The notes: generated from the letters alone by a model not told the origin. 64,000 nucleotides of DNA from Comamonas antarctica (GCF_013363755.1 NZ_CP054840.1:1288501-1352500); one strand, 5' to 3'. Counted from the stretch's first letter, positions 40,795-51,701 are shown. Translations and numbers: made by a program.

Positions 40795-42609
40795 TTATTT
40801 GCCCCAGCTGTCCTTGAGCCCGGTGATCTTGTTGAACACCGGCTTGCCCGCCGCATGGTCGTGGCGGTCGGTGACGAAGTAGCCATGGCGCTCGAACTGG
40901 AAGCGCGTGTCGGGCGCGGCGCCGGCCAGCGAGGGCTCGACGAACGCGGTCACGACCTTGAGGCTGTCCGGGTTCAGCAGCGTGAGGAAGTCCTTGCCGC
41001 CCGCATCGGGCTGGGCATCGGTGAACAGGCGGTCGTAGAGACGCACTTCGGCCGCCACGCCGTCGGCCACGCCGACCCAGGTGATGGCCGCCTTGACCTT
41101 GACGCTGTCGGCGCCGGGCGTGCCGCTCTTGGTGTCGGGCACCACCTGTGCCAGCACTTCGGTGACCTCGCCCGCGTCATTCTTGCGGCAGCCCGTGCAT
41201 TCGATCACGTAGCCACCCTTGAGGCGCACCTTGTTGCCGGGGAACAGGCGCTTGTAGCCCTTGGCGGGCACTTCCTGGAAGTCCTCGCGTTCGATCCAGA
41301 CTTCGCGGCCCATGGTGAAGTGGCGCAGCACGGGTTCCTCGCCTTCGGGCGGGTGCGGCAGCGCGGGCAGGGTGCAGGGCTCGAGGTGGCCCGCGCCCAT
41401 CACATCGTCCCAGTTCTCCAGCACCAGCTTGACCGGATCCAGCACCGCCATGCCGCGGTGCGCCTGGTTCTCGAGGTCTTCGCGCAGGCAGCCTTCGAGC
41501 GTGGCGTAGTCGATCCAGCTGTAGTCCTTGGTCACGCCGATGCGCTCGCAGAAGGTCTGCAGGCTGTGCGGGGTATAGCCGCGCCGGCGCAGACCGACCA
41601 CCGTGGGCATGCGCGGATCGTCCCAGCCCTGCACGATGCCGTTGTCCACCAGGTGCTTGAGCTTGCGCTTGCTGGTGATCACATAGGTCAGGTTCAGGCG
41701 TGCGAATTCATACTGGCGCGACGCGGGCGCGGCCACCAGGCCGCCGGCCACGAGGTGCTCGAGCACCCAGTCGTAGAACGGGCGCTGGTCCTCGAATTCC
41801 AGCGTGCAGAACGAATGCGTGATCTGCTCGAGCGCATCCTCGATCGGGTGCGCGAAGGTGTACATCGGGTAGATGCACCACTTGTCGCCGGTGTTGTGGT
41901 GCTCGGCGTGGCGCACGCGGTAGATGGCCGGGTCGCGCAGGTTGATATTGGCCGCGGCCATGTCGATCTTCGCGCGCAGCACTGCGGCGCCGTCGGCGAG
42001 CTGGCCGTCGCGCATGGCGCGAAAGCGCTCGAGGTTCTCGGCCGGCGTGCGGTCGCGAAACGGGCTGTTGGTGCCCGGCTTGGTGAAGTCGCCGCGGCTC
42101 GCGCGCATCTCCTCGGCCGATTGCTCGTCGACATAGGCCAGCCCCTGCACGATCAGGTATTCGGCCGCGCGGTACATGAAATCGAAGTAGTCGCTGGCCT
42201 GGTAGGGCGCGGCGCTGCCCGGCGCCTCGCCGGGCTGGGCCCAGTCGTAGCCGAGCCAGTGCACGGCGTCGATGATGCCGTCGACGTATTCCTGGTCTTC
42301 CTTTTCAGGATTGGTGTCGTCGAAGCGCAGGTGGCAGACGCCGCCGTAGTCGCGCGCCAGGCCGAAGTTCAGGCAGATGCTCTTGGCGTGCCCGATGTGC
42401 AGGTAGCCGTTCGGCTCGGGCGGGAACCGGGTGCGTATCCTGGCCGGATCGGGCTCGCCCGCGGCGTGGTGGGCCGCATCGCCAGGGCTGCCGCCCCAGC
42501 GGCGCTGGGCATATGCGCCGCGGGCCAGATCGGCCTCGATGATCTGGCGCAGGAAATTACTCGGCTTGACCGGTTCTGGGGAGGTGTGGGTGGCGTCGGA
42601 AGAACTCAT
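40795..42609 (-). CDS. glnS: Glutaminyl-tRNA synthetase
   Basis: 604 aa. Class I signature PPEPNGYLHIGHAKS (HIGH) and the KMSKS-equivalent VITSKRKLKHL. RFDDTNPEKEDQEYVDGI and GWDDPRMPTVVGLRRRGY are GlnRS-specific. C-terminal anticodon-binding beta barrels complete. Essential enzyme charging tRNA-Gln. Confidence 0.97.
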   Translation of the reverse strand: MSSSDATHTSPEPVKPSNFLRQIIEADLARGAYAQRRWGGSPGDAAHHAAGEPDPARIRTRFPPEPNGYLHIGHAKSICLNFGLARDYGGVCHLRFDDTNPEKEDQEYVDGIIDAVHWLGYDWAQPGEAPGSAAPYQASDYFDFMYRAAEYLIVQGLAYVDEQSAEEMRASRGDFTKPGTNSPFRDRTPAENLERFRAMRDGQLADGAAVLRAKIDMAAANINLRDPAIYRVRHAEHHNTGDKWCIYPMYTFAHPIEDALEQITHSFCTLEFEDQRPFYDWVLEHLVAGGLVAAPASRQYEFARLNLTYVITSKRKLKHLVDNGIVQGWDDPRMPTVVGLRRRGYTPHSLQTFCERIGVTKDYSWIDYATLEGCLREDLENQAHRGMAVLDPVKLVLENWDDVMGAGHLEPCTLPALPHPPEGEEPVLRHFTMGREVWIEREDFQEVPAKGYKRLFPGNKVRLKGGYVIECTGCRKNDAGEVTEVLAQVVPDTKSGTPGADSVKVKAAITWVGVADGVAAEVRLYDRLFTDAQPDAGGKDFLTLLNPDSLKVVTAFVEPSLAGAAPDTRFQFERHGYFVTDRHDHAAGKPVFNKITGLKDSWGK

Positions 42610-42801
42610 CCGGGCATTTTAGGCGCGAGGCCCGCCTCGGGGTTCTTACCAACTGAAACTTCTTGATCGGGAATAGAAACAATTTGAGCAAGGTTTTCGG
42701 CCATCCTGATGGCATGGTCGCGCGTTAAGTACTTCAAGCAGTGCTGTTTTCGCGCTGCGGCCCGCCGATTCCGGCAAGCCGACATGAACAAGGAGATCGT
42801 A

Positions 42802-43170
42802 ATGACAACAACCCGCCTTTCGCTCACATCGTGGCGTGCACGGGCCGCTGGAGCAGCGCTGGCATTTGCCGCGCTGGCTGGCGCCGGTGCCGCCCAGGCG
42901 CGCGACGTGTACTGGTCGGTCGGCGTGCAGTCCCCGGGCGTGGCAATGGGTTTTGCCAACACGCCGCCGGTGGTCGTGGCCTCGGGGCCGGTCTACTATG
43001 CGCCGCCGCCCGTGGTGTACGCGCCGCGCCCGATCTACCACGCCGCGCCGCCGGTCGTGGTGGTGCCGTCGCACCGCTATTACGGCAATCCCCATTACCG
43101 CCACTATGACAAGCACCGCGGCCATGGCCATCGGCATGAGCACCGCGGACGCGGGCACGGCCACCGCTGA
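42802..43170 (+). CDS. Small secreted His-rich protein
   Basis: 122 aa. Signal peptide ending GAAQARD. The mature part is Pro/Tyr/Val-rich (PVYYAPPPVVYAPRPIYHAAPP) with a C-terminus of His/Arg/Gly (HYDKHRGHGHRHEHRGRGHG), which could bind metal. Common but uncharacterised type in Burkholderiales. AAGGAG 8 bases before the ATG at 42802; an ATG at 42784 is less well placed. Confidence 0.72.
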   Translation: MTTTRLSLTSWRARAAGAALAFAALAGAGAAQARDVYWSVGVQSPGVAMGFANTPPVVVASGPVYYAPPPVVYAPRPIYHAAPPVVVVPSHRYYGNPHYRHYDKHRGHGHRHEHRGRGHGHR

Positions 43171-43243
43171 TTGCGTTGGCTGGGCCGGTTGCTGCAGCGC
43201 TTCGGACCCGCATAATCCGGCGGTCTGACGTCCGGAGTGTTGT

Positions 43244-43687
43244 GTGAAAACTGTCTATGTCCTGAACGGCCCGAATCTCAATCTGCTGGGTACGCGCGAA
43301 CCCGCCATCTATGGCGCTTCCACGCTGGCAGACGTGCAGGCGCTGTGCGAGCAAGCCTGTGCGCGCCACGGCCTGGCGCTGGCCTTCCACCAAAGCAACC
43401 ACGAAGGTGTGCTGGTCGACTGGATCCATGAAGCCGGCCGTCTGCATGCGCAGGGACGGCTCGCGGGCCTGATTCTCAATGCCGCGGCATACACGCATAC
43501 CAGCGTGGCGCTGCTCGATGCGGTCAAGGGCACGGGCGTGCCGCTGGTCGAGTTGCACATCAGCAACGTGCATGCGCGCGAGAGCTTCCGCCACCACTCC
43601 TATCTCTCGGCCGCCGCGCGCGCCGTCATGTGCGGTTTTGGCGTCGCGGGCTATGGGCTGGCCATCGACGCGGTGGCGCAATGGTGA
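43244..43687 (+). CDS. aroQ: Type II 3-dehydroquinate dehydratase
   Basis: 147 aa. [19 protein letters not shown] with the flexible-loop Arg, [29 protein letters not shown] and [21 protein letters not shown] are all diagnostic. Shikimate pathway step 3. GTG start at 43244 with CGGAG upstream. Overlaps the next gene by 7 bases. Confidence 0.97.
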   Translation: MKTVYVLNGPNLNLLGTREPAIYGASTLADVQALCEQACARHGLALAFHQSNHEGVLVDWIHEAGRLHAQGRLAGLILNAAAYTHTSVALLDAVKGTGVPLVELHISNVHARESFRHHSYLSAAARAVMCGFGVAGYGLAIDAVAQW

Positions 43688-44559
43688 GCGCCGCAAACCC
43701 GGTGGCGCCTGCGCCCGTGGCCCTGGTCTCGGCCCGCGCGCGGCGCGTGGCCACGCCGCTGGGCGACGGCGGGCAGATCGTCTGGCATGTCTGGGGCGAG
43801 GGCAACGCCGCGGCCGCGCCGCTGGTGCTGCTGCACGGCGGCAGCGGCAGCTGGACCCACTGGCTGCGCAACATCGACGCGCTGGTGGCCGCGGGCCGGG
43901 AAGTCTGGGCTGTGGACCTGCCGGGCTTTGGCGACTCCGATGGCGTGCCGGGTGGGCAGGATGCCGACACCATGCCCGCGCCGCTGCACCAGAGCCTGCA
44001 GCAGTTGCTGGGCCAGCGGCCATTTGACCTGGTGGGTTTTTCGTTCGGCGGCATGACGGCCGGCATGCTGGCCGCGGCCCATCCCCAGGGCGTGCGCCAG
44101 CTGGTGGTCGTGGGCGCTCCTGCCATGTGGGTGAGTGGCGAGAAATCGGTGCGGCTGCTGGGCTGGCGCCATCTGGACAGCGAAACGGCACGCGAGCAGG
44201 CGCACCGGCACAACCTGCAGGCGCTGATGCTGCATGACCCGGCGCGCATCGACGCCGACACCGTGGCCCTGCATGTGCAGAACGTGCTGCGCGACCGGCT
44301 GCCGCGCCGGCGCCTGTCGCAGACCGATGTGCTGGCCCAGGCGCTGGGCCGCGTGGTCTGCCCGGTGCAGGCCATCTACGGGCGCCATGACGCGCTCTAC
44401 CGTGGCCGGCACGCAGCGCTGGAGCAGGCCTTCGTGGCCGCATCGCCGTATTTCGAAGGCCTGCACTGGGTCGACGGTGCGGGGCATTGGGTGCAGTACG
44501 AGCAGCCCGAGCGCTTCAACGCCCAGCTGCTCGCGTGCCTTGCGGCCGGCAGCCGTTGA
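43681..44559 (+). CDS. Alpha/beta-fold hydrolase
   Basis: 292 aa. Oxyanion [10 protein letters not shown], nucleophile elbow [11 protein letters not shown] (Ser), acid Asp in YGRHDALY and catalytic His in [11 protein letters not shown]. Resembles meta-cleavage-product hydrolases and generic epoxide/haloalkane types; substrate unknown. Overlaps aroQ, so translationally coupled, but a shikimate role is not implied. Confidence 0.88.
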   Translation: MVSAANPVAPAPVALVSARARRVATPLGDGGQIVWHVWGEGNAAAAPLVLLHGGSGSWTHWLRNIDALVAAGREVWAVDLPGFGDSDGVPGGQDADTMPAPLHQSLQQLLGQRPFDLVGFSFGGMTAGMLAAAHPQGVRQLVVVGAPAMWVSGEKSVRLLGWRHLDSETAREQAHRHNLQALMLHDPARIDADTVALHVQNVLRDRLPRRRLSQTDVLAQALGRVVCPVQAIYGRHDALYRGRHAALEQAFVAASPYFEGLHWVDGAGHWVQYEQPERFNAQLLACLAAGSR

Positions 44560-44711
44560 CGCGCGCGCTGCGCGCTGGCGCATGATGGCGCGCGCGGTGG
44601 CCGGTGGATCGGGCGTGCATGCGCCATGCGCAAAGTGCTTTTGCTTCCGCGCGCCCAGGAATAGGCGCAACGTAGCTGCCGCGGGCGTGCAGACACGGTC
44701 AAAATGTGCGC

Positions 44712-45113
44712 ATGTCGATCACTGTCTGCATTGATGAAGTCGAGATGAGCGCCATCCGCGCCCAGGGTGCGGGCGGCCAGAACGTCAACAAGGTCTCCAG
44801 CGCGGTGCACCTGCGTTTCGACGTGCGCGCGTCCTCGCTGCCCGAGCCGGTCAAGCAGCGGCTGCTGGCGCTGAACGACCAGCGCCTGACCGCGGACGGC
44901 GTGTTGGTCATCAAGGCCCAGCAGTTCCGCAGCCAGGAGCTCAACCGTGCCGACGCGCTGGCGCGGCTGCAGGCCCTGGTCGATTCGGTGGCACGGGCGC
45001 CCAAGGCGCGCCGCGCGACAAAGCCCACGCTGGCGTCGCAGCGCCGGCGCCTCGAAGGCAAGAGCGTGCGTTCGGCAACCAAGGCCTTGCGCGGCAAGCC
45101 GAATGCGGACTGA
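44712..45113 (+). CDS. arfB: Alternative ribosome-rescue factor B (peptidyl-tRNA hydrolase ArfB)
   Basis: 133 aa. Release-factor GGQ domain: [26 protein letters not shown] basic C-terminal tail follows ([20 protein letters not shown]) that enters the empty mRNA channel. The codon-recognition domain is absent, as expected for ArfB/YaeJ. ATG at 44712; a GTG two codons earlier also fits. Confidence 0.93.
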   Translation: MSITVCIDEVEMSAIRAQGAGGQNVNKVSSAVHLRFDVRASSLPEPVKQRLLALNDQRLTADGVLVIKAQQFRSQELNRADALARLQALVDSVARAPKARRATKPTLASQRRRLEGKSVRSATKALRGKPNAD

Positions 45114-45189
45114 GCCTGAGGCATGATCGACACGCCTGGCGCTTGCCGCGCCGCAGCCCGTTGAATCCGTTGATGCAAAGAGGAGTGCC

Positions 45190-45852
45190 ATGACCCTAAC
45201 GACCAAGCTGCCGCTCGAGTTCCTGCAGCGCGAACCCCAGGCGCAGACCGCCGATCCCTGGCTGCTGGTGCTGATGCATGGCGTGGGCAGCAACGAGCAG
45301 GACCTGTTCGGCCTCGCACCCTATGTGCCGCCGCAGTTCCATGTGCTGAGCCTGCGCGCGCCCTATCCGATGGGCGTGCAGGCCAACGCCTGGTTCCATT
45401 TCACCGTCGACACCAACGGCACGCGCCATATCGATGTGGCGCAGGAGCGCGCCAGCCGCGAAAGCCTTGAGCGCACGCTGGCCCAGGCGCAGCAGGAACT
45501 GGGGATCGGCGCCGAACGCACGGTGGTGGCCGGCTTCAGCCAGGGCGGCATCATGGCGCTGTCGACGCTGCTGACGCGGCCGCAGTCGCTGCGCGCGGCC
45601 ATGGTCTGGCACAGCCGCCTGCTGCCCGAGATCAAGCAATTTCAGGCGCCGGCTGGGCAATTTGCGGGCAAGTCGCTGTGGATCAGCCACGGCACTTACG
45701 ACAATGTGATTCCCTTGACCAGCGCACACACCATGCGCGACCATGTGCAGGCGTTGCCGCTGGGCCTGGCCTACCACGAGTACGCCAGCGCGCACGAGAT
45801 CCGGCCGGACGAACTCCAGGCCAGCATGCAGTGGCTGGGCCATCTCCGCTGA
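45190..45852 (+). CDS. Carboxylesterase/phospholipase-type alpha/beta hydrolase
   Basis: 220 aa. VLMHGVGSNEQDLFGLAPYV, nucleophile in VVAGFSQGGIMALS, acid Asp in SHGTYDNVIP and His in EYASAHEIRPDEL. This is the EstB/YpfH family of small serine esterases. Substrate unknown. AGAGGAG before the ATG. Confidence 0.9.
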   Translation: MTLTTKLPLEFLQREPQAQTADPWLLVLMHGVGSNEQDLFGLAPYVPPQFHVLSLRAPYPMGVQANAWFHFTVDTNGTRHIDVAQERASRESLERTLAQAQQELGIGAERTVVAGFSQGGIMALSTLLTRPQSLRAAMVWHSRLLPEIKQFQAPAGQFAGKSLWISHGTYDNVIPLTSAHTMRDHVQALPLGLAYHEYASAHEIRPDELQASMQWLGHLR

Positions 45853-45859
45853 CCCGTAT

Positions 45860-46681
45860 TCAGGCCGCGCGCCCGGTGCCGAAAAGCGCTTCGAGCTGGG
45901 GCGCGAGCGTGGGAAAGTCCTGGGTGAACTGCGTGCGGTTGACGAACCAGGCCTCGCAGGCGACGGCAAAGAACTCGGGCGGCGCGGTCGCGCCATAGCT
46001 GTCGAGCCAGGGCCAGGCGCCGCCGAAACGCTCGGCAATGATCACTTGTTCGCGGAACTGCTGGTAGGCCGGCTCCCAGGCCGCATGCCACAGCGCGCGC
46101 GCCGCGCGCGTGCTGGCGCTGCCCAGAAAGCCGTTGGGCAGCGGCGGGCAGCCATCGGCCGTGCCATTGCGCATGTCGATCTTGTGCGCGAACTCATGGA
46201 TCACGACATTGGTGCCGGCCGCCGCGCTGTGGCGGTTTTCATCCACGGCCTGCCAGCTGAGCATGACCGGCCCGCCTTCCATGGCCTCGCCCAGCAGCAC
46301 TTCCTTGTAGTAATGGACGACGCCCGCCTCGTCGACGGCTTCGCGCCGCGCCACGGCCTCGCCGGGATGCACCACGATGCCGACGAAATCGTCATACCAG
46401 GCCAGGGCCTCGCGCGGCGTGCCCCAGTGCAGCAGCGGCAGGCAGGCCTGGGCGGCGATGTGCACCGCTATGGTGTCGGTCACCTCGAGCCCATGCGCGC
46501 CATGGAACTGTTTGCGCTGCAGGAACAGCGCGGCCAGCGCGCGCAGCTTGGCCTGGTCGGCCAACGCCAGCGCGCTCAGGAACGGATAGGCCTGCATGGT
46601 CGCAAGCCACAGCCCGGCGTCGATTTCCGGCAAGGGCGAGAAGCGGCGCTGGAGCTGCCGCCAGAGCTGGCCCAGCGTCAT
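45860..46681 (-). CDS. mtfA: M90 zinc metallopeptidase, MtfA family
   Basis: 273 aa. Zinc motif VVIHEFAHKIDMRNG (HExxH) with the third ligand Glu in EFFAVACEAWF. MtfA in E. coli binds Mlc and relieves ptsG repression; in this lineage the partner is unknown. Start overlaps the lpxH stop by 4 bases. Confidence 0.93.
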   Translation of the reverse strand: MTLGQLWRQLQRRFSPLPEIDAGLWLATMQAYPFLSALALADQAKLRALAALFLQRKQFHGAHGLEVTDTIAVHIAAQACLPLLHWGTPREALAWYDDFVGIVVHPGEAVARREAVDEAGVVHYYKEVLLGEAMEGGPVMLSWQAVDENRHSAAAGTNVVIHEFAHKIDMRNGTADGCPPLPNGFLGSASTRAARALWHAAWEPAYQQFREQVIIAERFGGAWPWLDSYGATAPPEFFAVACEAWFVNRTQFTQDFPTLAPQLEALFGTGRAA

Positions 46682-47484
46682 GCGGCGTCGGGCCAGCGCA
46701 GGCGCTGCAGGCCTTGGGCGCGCGAGAGACGCAGCACTTCGGCGCGTGGCGGCGTGGCATCGAGGTCCCAGTCGCTGAGCACGATGCGGCGCATGCCTGG
46801 CGCGAGTTCATGGTCGGCGGGGCGATGGGTGTGGCCATGGATCAGCGTCGTGGCGCGCGCCGCCTGCAGCCAGTCCAGGCTGGCCTGGCTGTCGAGCTCG
46901 GCATAGACCAGGGCCGTGCGCTGGTGCGAACTGCTTTGCTCGCGCATGCCGCGTGCCTGGGCGCGGCGCGTCTCGAGCGGCTGCTGCAGGAAGGCCTGCT
47001 GCCAGGCCGCGGTGCGCGCCAGCGCGCGAAAGCGCTGGTAATCGGTGTCGTCCAGGCACAGCGCGTCGCCATGGCTCAGCAGATAGCGCTGGCCCGCGAA
47101 TTCGAAACAGGTCGGGTCGGGCAGCCAGGTGCAGCCGCTGCGTTCGGCAAACTTCGCGCCCGTGAGGAAGTCGCGGTTGCCCTGCATGAAGAACAGCGCA
47201 CGGTGTTCGGCAATTGCCCGCATGCGCGCGCAGCATTGCGCTTCGAAGCTCTGCGGATCGTCCAGCACGTCGTCGCCGATCCAGACCTCGAACAAATCGC
47301 CCAGCATGAAGACCGCATCGGCGCGGGTCTGCGTGAGGTAGTCGAGCCAGGCCTGCGCGGTATGCGGCGCATCGGCCTGCAGATGCAGGTCGGAAATGAA
47401 TTCAAGGCGCTGCCAGTCGGCCGGCAGCGGCAGCACATGGTCTGCGGCGGCCGAGGGCAGGGCCGGGGCGTCAGGAGGCAGCAT
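46678..47484 (-). CDS. lpxH: UDP-2,3-diacylglucosamine diphosphatase
   Basis: 268 aa calcineurin-like phosphoesterase. Metal sites FISDLHLQ, VFMLGDLFEVWIGDD, MQGNRDFL, LLSHGD and LIHGHTHRP in the LpxH order. Step 4 of lipid A synthesis, on the inner membrane surface. Confidence 0.95.
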   Translation of the reverse strand: MLPPDAPALPSAAADHVLPLPADWQRLEFISDLHLQADAPHTAQAWLDYLTQTRADAVFMLGDLFEVWIGDDVLDDPQSFEAQCCARMRAIAEHRALFFMQGNRDFLTGAKFAERSGCTWLPDPTCFEFAGQRYLLSHGDALCLDDTDYQRFRALARTAAWQQAFLQQPLETRRAQARGMREQSSSHQRTALVYAELDSQASLDWLQAARATTLIHGHTHRPADHELAPGMRRIVLSDWDLDATPPRAEVLRLSRAQGLQRLRWPDAA

Positions 47485-47523
47485 TGCCAGCCTCCGGTGG
47501 ACGCCCGGGAAACCGCCTGTGCA

Positions 47524-47546
47524 GCGCCGCCTTCGGCCGGCGGCGC
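47524..47546. terminator. Hairpin downstream of ppiB
   Basis: Stem GCGCCGCC / GGCGGCGC with a seven-base loop, 35 bases past the ppiB stop. GC-only and without a T-run. Confidence 0.35.
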
Positions 47547-47581
47547 GGGCTGGCGCAGGGCACAGGCAGTCGGCCGGCCAT

Positions 47582-48088
47582 TTACAGGGCCACGGCCTTT
47601 TCGATCACGACGTCGGCCTGGGGCACGTCGTCATGGAAGCCCTTGCGGCCGGTCTTCACGCCCTTGATCGCGTCGACGATTTCCTCGCCCTTGACGACCT
47701 TGCCGAACACCGCATAGCCCCAGCCCTGCGCGCTCGGAGCGGTGTGGTTCAGGAAACCGTTGTCGGCCACGTTGATGAAGAACTGCGTCGAGGCCGAGTG
47801 CGGGTCGCTGGTGCGCGCCATGGCCAGGGTGTACTTGGTGTTCTTCAGGCCGTTCTTGGCTTCGTTCTCGATCGGCGCCAGGGTGTCCTTTTGCTTCATG
47901 CCGGGTTCGAAGCCGCCGCCCTGGATCATGAAACCGGGGATCACGCGGTGGAAGATGGTGTTGTTGTAGTGGCCGCTGTTCACGTAGGCCAGGAAGTTCT
48001 CGGTCGACTTGGGGGCCTTTTCGGCGTCGAGTTCGATGGTGATCACGCCTTGGCCGGCGATGTGCAGTTCAACTTGCGGGTTGCTCAT
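47582..48088 (-). CDS. ppiB: Cytoplasmic peptidylprolyl isomerase (cyclophilin B)
   Basis: 168 aa, no signal peptide. [26 protein letters not shown] and [17 protein letters not shown] form the cyclophilin active site. Adjacent paralogue upstream has a signal peptide. Confidence 0.95.
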   Translation of the reverse strand: MSNPQVELHIAGQGVITIELDAEKAPKSTENFLAYVNSGHYNNTIFHRVIPGFMIQGGGFEPGMKQKDTLAPIENEAKNGLKNTKYTLAMARTSDPHSASTQFFINVADNGFLNHTAPSAQGWGYAVFGKVVKGEEIVDAIKGVKTGRKGFHDDVPQADVVIEKAVAL

Positions 48089-48132
48089 GGGAAATCCTTT
48101 GAAGGGGTGAGAAAAGAAAGGCGCCCGGGTGC

Positions 48133-48717
48133 TCAGGGCAGCACGCGCGCCGAGAGGATGGTCACGGGCGTCGTGGGCACATTCTGGTGCATGCCGCGGT
48201 TGCCCGTGGCGACAGCGCGGATTTTGTCGACGACCTCGGTGCCGCGCACGACCTTGCCGAACACGGCATAGCCGTGGCCGTCGGGCTGCGGTGCGTTGAG
48301 CGAGGCGTTGTCGGCGACATTGATGAAGAACTGGGCCGTGGCCGAGTTCGGGTTTGCGGTGCGCGCCATGGCGACGGTGTACTTGTCGTTCTTCAGGCCG
48401 TTGTTCGCTTCGAGCGGAATCGGCGGCTGGGTCGGCTTTTGCTGCATGTCGGCGGTGAAGCCGCCGCCCTGGATCATGAAGCCGTCCATCACGCGGTGGA
48501 ACACCGTGCCGTCATAGTGCTTGCTGTTCACGTACTGCAGGAAATTGGCCACGGTCTTGGGTGCCTTGGCCGCGTCGAGCTGCAGCACGATCGCGCCCTG
48601 CGAGGTCTTGAGTTCGACCTGGGGCGAGGCCTGCGCGGCGGCGCCCGTGGCGCTCAGCAGTCCGCCGCAAAGGGCCAGGCCGGCGAGGGCGAAGGAGGAT
48701 GTTCTGCGGGAAATCAT
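48133..48717 (-). CDS. ppiA: Periplasmic peptidylprolyl isomerase (cyclophilin A)
   Basis: 194 aa. Signal peptide ([23 protein letters not shown]), then a cyclophilin domain parallel to Ppi[45 protein letters not shown] 8 bases before the ATG at 48717. 44 bases upstream of ppiB; the pair arose by tandem duplication with separate cell locations. Confidence 0.94.
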   Translation of the reverse strand: MISRRTSSFALAGLALCGGLLSATGAAAQASPQVELKTSQGAIVLQLDAAKAPKTVANFLQYVNSKHYDGTVFHRVMDGFMIQGGGFTADMQQKPTQPPIPLEANNGLKNDKYTVAMARTANPNSATAQFFINVADNASLNAPQPDGHGYAVFGKVVRGTEVVDKIRAVATGNRGMHQNVPTTPVTILSARVLP

Positions 48718-48828
48718 GCGGGGCTCCTGGAAATGGAATGGCAGTGGGATGGCGGAAGGCGTCAACAGTTCCCGCCGGCCGCTGCGGCGGGCGCAAGGGG
48801 CGGCCGGGCAGACGCCGCGAAGGCCGGC

Positions 48829-49371
48829 TTACTTCCTGGCCGCGGGCGCAGGCGCCTGCAGCATGCTGCGCAGCTGCGTGAGCTTGGGACGCAGCTGGGT
48901 CGCGGCGCGCGGGTCGAGCTCCTGCGAGCGCAGATACGACTGGTAGGCCAGCCGCGCATAGATGTCACCCAGGTTCTCGTGCGCGACCGAATAGGTCGGG
49001 TTGTTGCGCACGGCCTGCTCCAGCGCCCCCTTGGCCTTGTCGAGATCGCCGTCGGCGGCATAGATCACGGCCAGGTTGTTGTAGGGCTCGGCGAGTTCGG
49101 GATATTCCTCGATCAGCAGCGTGAAGGTCGCGATGGCATCGGCCTTCTGTCCGGCATCGGTCTGCGCCACGCCCTTGAGGAAGCGCATCTGCGGGTCGCG
49201 CGCATTGCCGGCAAGGTAGGTGTCGGCGCGTGCCATCGCTTCGGCCGCTTTTCCGGCGCGCAGCAACTGGTTGACTTCGGTGTATTCGTCGGCGTGGGCT
49301 GCGCCCGTAGCGAGCACTGCGGCCAGGGTCATCAGGCGCAGGGCGCGGGAGAGGGCGTTGCGAGCGGGCAT
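48829..49371 (-). CDS. Exported tetratricopeptide repeat protein
   Basis: 180 aa. Signal peptide (LSRALRLMTLAAVLATGAAHA). TPR-like helices cover about residues 27-150 (AEPYNNLAVIYAADGDLDKAKGALEQAVRNNP is the clearest unit). Probably a periplasmic scaffold. Divergent from cysS. Confidence 0.85.
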   Translation of the reverse strand: MPARNALSRALRLMTLAAVLATGAAHADEYTEVNQLLRAGKAAEAMARADTYLAGNARDPQMRFLKGVAQTDAGQKADAIATFTLLIEEYPELAEPYNNLAVIYAADGDLDKAKGALEQAVRNNPTYSVAHENLGDIYARLAYQSYLRSQELDPRAATQLRPKLTQLRSMLQAPAPAARK

Positions 49372-49555
49372 GTAGGTGCTTTCGGTGCGCGCAGCGACGG
49401 GGCTGCGGCGCGGGCTTATACTTCGGGCCATTGTAGCTGAGGGGTGTCAGCCCGGATGGACCCTGGGGCCCCTTTGCCGGGAGCGCTGCGCCAGGCGCGC
49501 AGGGCCTGCCACCAGCTGCCGGCCGCTCCCCCTCTCTCCCTCGTAACAGACATCC

Positions 49556-50938
49556 ATGAGTTTGCGTATCTACAACACGCTGTCGCGTGCATTGGAAGCG
49601 TTTTCGCCGATCGAGCCGGGCCACGTCCGCATGTATGTATGCGGCATGACCGTCTACGACCTGTGCCACCTGGGCCATGCGCGCTCGATGGTGGCGTTCG
49701 ACGTCGTGCAGCGCTGGCTGCGCGCCAGCGGCCTGCGCGTGACCTACGTGCGCAACATCACCGACATCGACGACAAGATCATCCGCCGCGCCGTGGAAAA
49801 CGGCGAGACCATCCGCCAGCTGACCGACCGCATGATCGACGCGCTGCACCAGGACGCGGACGCGCTGGGCATCCAGCGCCCCGACTTCGAGCCGCGCGCC
49901 ACCGATTACGTGCCGCAGATGCTGGGCATGATCGGCCGGCTGCAGGAGCGCGGGCTGGCCTACCAGGCCGGATCGGGCGACGTCAACTTCGCGGTGCGCA
50001 AGTTCCCCGGCTACGGCAAGCTGTCAGGCAAGTCGCTGGACGAGCTGCAGGCCGGCGAGCGCGTGGCCGTCGATGACGGCAAGTCGGATCCGCTGGACTT
50101 CGTGCTCTGGAAGAGCGCCAAGCCGGCCGAACCCGATGAGGTCAAGTGGGAGAGCCCCTGGGGCCCTGGCCGCCCGGGCTGGCACATCGAATGCTCGGCC
50201 ATGGGCTGCGAGTTGCTGGGCGACAGTTTCGACATCCACGGCGGCGGCGCCGACCTGCAGTTCCCGCACCATGAAAACGAGATTGCCCAGAGCGAAGGCG
50301 CGACCGGCAAGACGTTCGCGCGCACCTGGATGCACAACGGCTTCATCAACGTGGACAACGAGAAGATGTCCAAGTCGCTGGGCAATTTCTTCACCATCCG
50401 CGATGTGCTCAAGGAATTCGACGCCGAGACAGTGCGCTTCTTCGTCGTGCGCAGCCATTACCGCAGCCCGCTCAACTACAGCGATGTGCATCTGAACGAT
50501 GCGCGCTCGGCGCTCAAGCGCCTGTATACGGCGCTGAGCCTGGTGCCCGCGGCCGAGGTCGAGATCGACTGGACGCAGCCCCAGGCGGCGCGCTTCAAGG
50601 CCGCGATGGACGAGGACTTCGGCACGCCCGAAGCCGTGGCGGTGCTGTTCGAGCTTGCCGCCGAAGTCAACCGCAGCCGCAGCCCCCAGGCTGCCGGCCT
50701 GCTCAAGGCGCTGGGCGCCTGCCTGGGGCTGCTGCAGGAAGATCCGCAGGCCTTTTTGCAGGCGGGCGTTGGCGCGGGCCTCGATACCGCCGCCGTGCAG
50801 GCGCAGATCGAGGCGCGTGCGGCCGCCAAGGCGGCCAAGGACTGGGCCGAGGCCGACCGCATCCGCCAGGCCCTGCTGGCCCAGGGCATCGTGCTCAAGG
50901 ATTCCGCTGCCGGCACCACCTGGGAGGCAGCGCCCTGA
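49556..50938 (+). CDS. cysS: Cysteinyl-tRNA synthetase
   Basis: 460 aa. [23 protein letters not shown] carries the zinc Cys and HIGH-type motif; GWHIECSAM and [12 protein letters not shown] supply further zinc ligands; KMSKS is exact ([14 protein letters not shown]). Full length. Confidence 0.97.
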   Translation: MSLRIYNTLSRALEAFSPIEPGHVRMYVCGMTVYDLCHLGHARSMVAFDVVQRWLRASGLRVTYVRNITDIDDKIIRRAVENGETIRQLTDRMIDALHQDADALGIQRPDFEPRATDYVPQMLGMIGRLQERGLAYQAGSGDVNFAVRKFPGYGKLSGKSLDELQAGERVAVDDGKSDPLDFVLWKSAKPAEPDEVKWESPWGPGRPGWHIECSAMGCELLGDSFDIHGGGADLQFPHHENEIAQSEGATGKTFARTWMHNGFINVDNEKMSKSLGNFFTIRDVLKEFDAETVRFFVVRSHYRSPLNYSDVHLNDARSALKRLYTALSLVPAAEVEIDWTQPQAARFKAAMDEDFGTPEAVAVLFELAAEVNRSRSPQAAGLLKALGACLGLLQEDPQAFLQAGVGAGLDTAAVQAQIEARAAAKAAKDWAEADRIRQALLAQGIVLKDSAAGTTWEAAP

Positions 50939-50967
50939 GCGGCGCCCGACCATGGACTCCCATTTCA

Positions 50968-51657
50968 ATGTGTTCAATCCAGGCGGTACCAGCAGTGAAT
51001 GCTCCTAAAGAGATAGCGAACGTGGTGGCCACGCCGCTGTCCGCGCCGGCCTACTGGGCGGAAGCCTGCAAGCACCTGGTCAAGAAGGACCGGGTGATGA
51101 AGCGCCTGATCCCGCAGTACGCGGGCCAGGCGCTGCAAACGCGCGGCGATGCCTTCGTGACGCTCGCGCGCTCCATCGTCGGCCAGCAGATTTCGCCCAA
51201 GGCCGCGCAGGCGCTGTGGAGCCGCGTGTCGGCATTGCCGCCGAGCATGACGCCCGAGCAATTGCTGCGCCTCAAGGTCGACGACATGCGCGCGGCGGGC
51301 CTGTCGGCGCGCAAGGTCGACTACCTGGTCGACCTGGCCGTGCATTTCACCGAAGGCCGGCTGCATACCGACCAGTGGGCAACGATGGGCGACGAAGCCA
51401 TCATTGCCGAACTGATGGCGATCCGCGGCGTCGGCCGCTGGACGGCCGAGATGTTCCTCATCTTCTATCTCATGCGGCCCAATGTATTGCCCCTCGACGA
51501 CGCGGGGTTGATCAGCGGGATCAGCAAGAACTACTTCTCGGGCGACCCCGTCAGCCGCAGCGATGCGCGCGAGGTGGCGGAGGCCTGGAAGCCATGGTGC
51601 AGCGTCGCGACTTGGTATATTTGGCGATCGCTCGACCCGCAGCCTGTGGCCTATTGA
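50968..51657 (+). CDS. DNA-3-methyladenine glycosylase (HhH-GPD family)
   Basis: 229 aa. Helix-hairpin-helix [22 protein letters not shown] and the catalytic Asp in [12 protein letters not shown] match AlkA/Mag-type base excision glycosylases. Start uncertain: ATG 50968 or the GTG 27 bases later. In this lineage it usually sits between cysS and accA, as here. Confidence 0.88.
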   Translation: MCSIQAVPAVNAPKEIANVVATPLSAPAYWAEACKHLVKKDRVMKRLIPQYAGQALQTRGDAFVTLARSIVGQQISPKAAQALWSRVSALPPSMTPEQLLRLKVDDMRAAGLSARKVDYLVDLAVHFTEGRLHTDQWATMGDEAIIAELMAIRGVGRWTAEMFLIFYLMRPNVLPLDDAGLISGISKNYFSGDPVSRSDAREVAEAWKPWCSVATWYIWRSLDPQPVAY

Positions 51658-51701
51658 CACTCGAAGGCCCTCAGCACAAGGCCGGGACAAGGAGAATAAT
51701 T

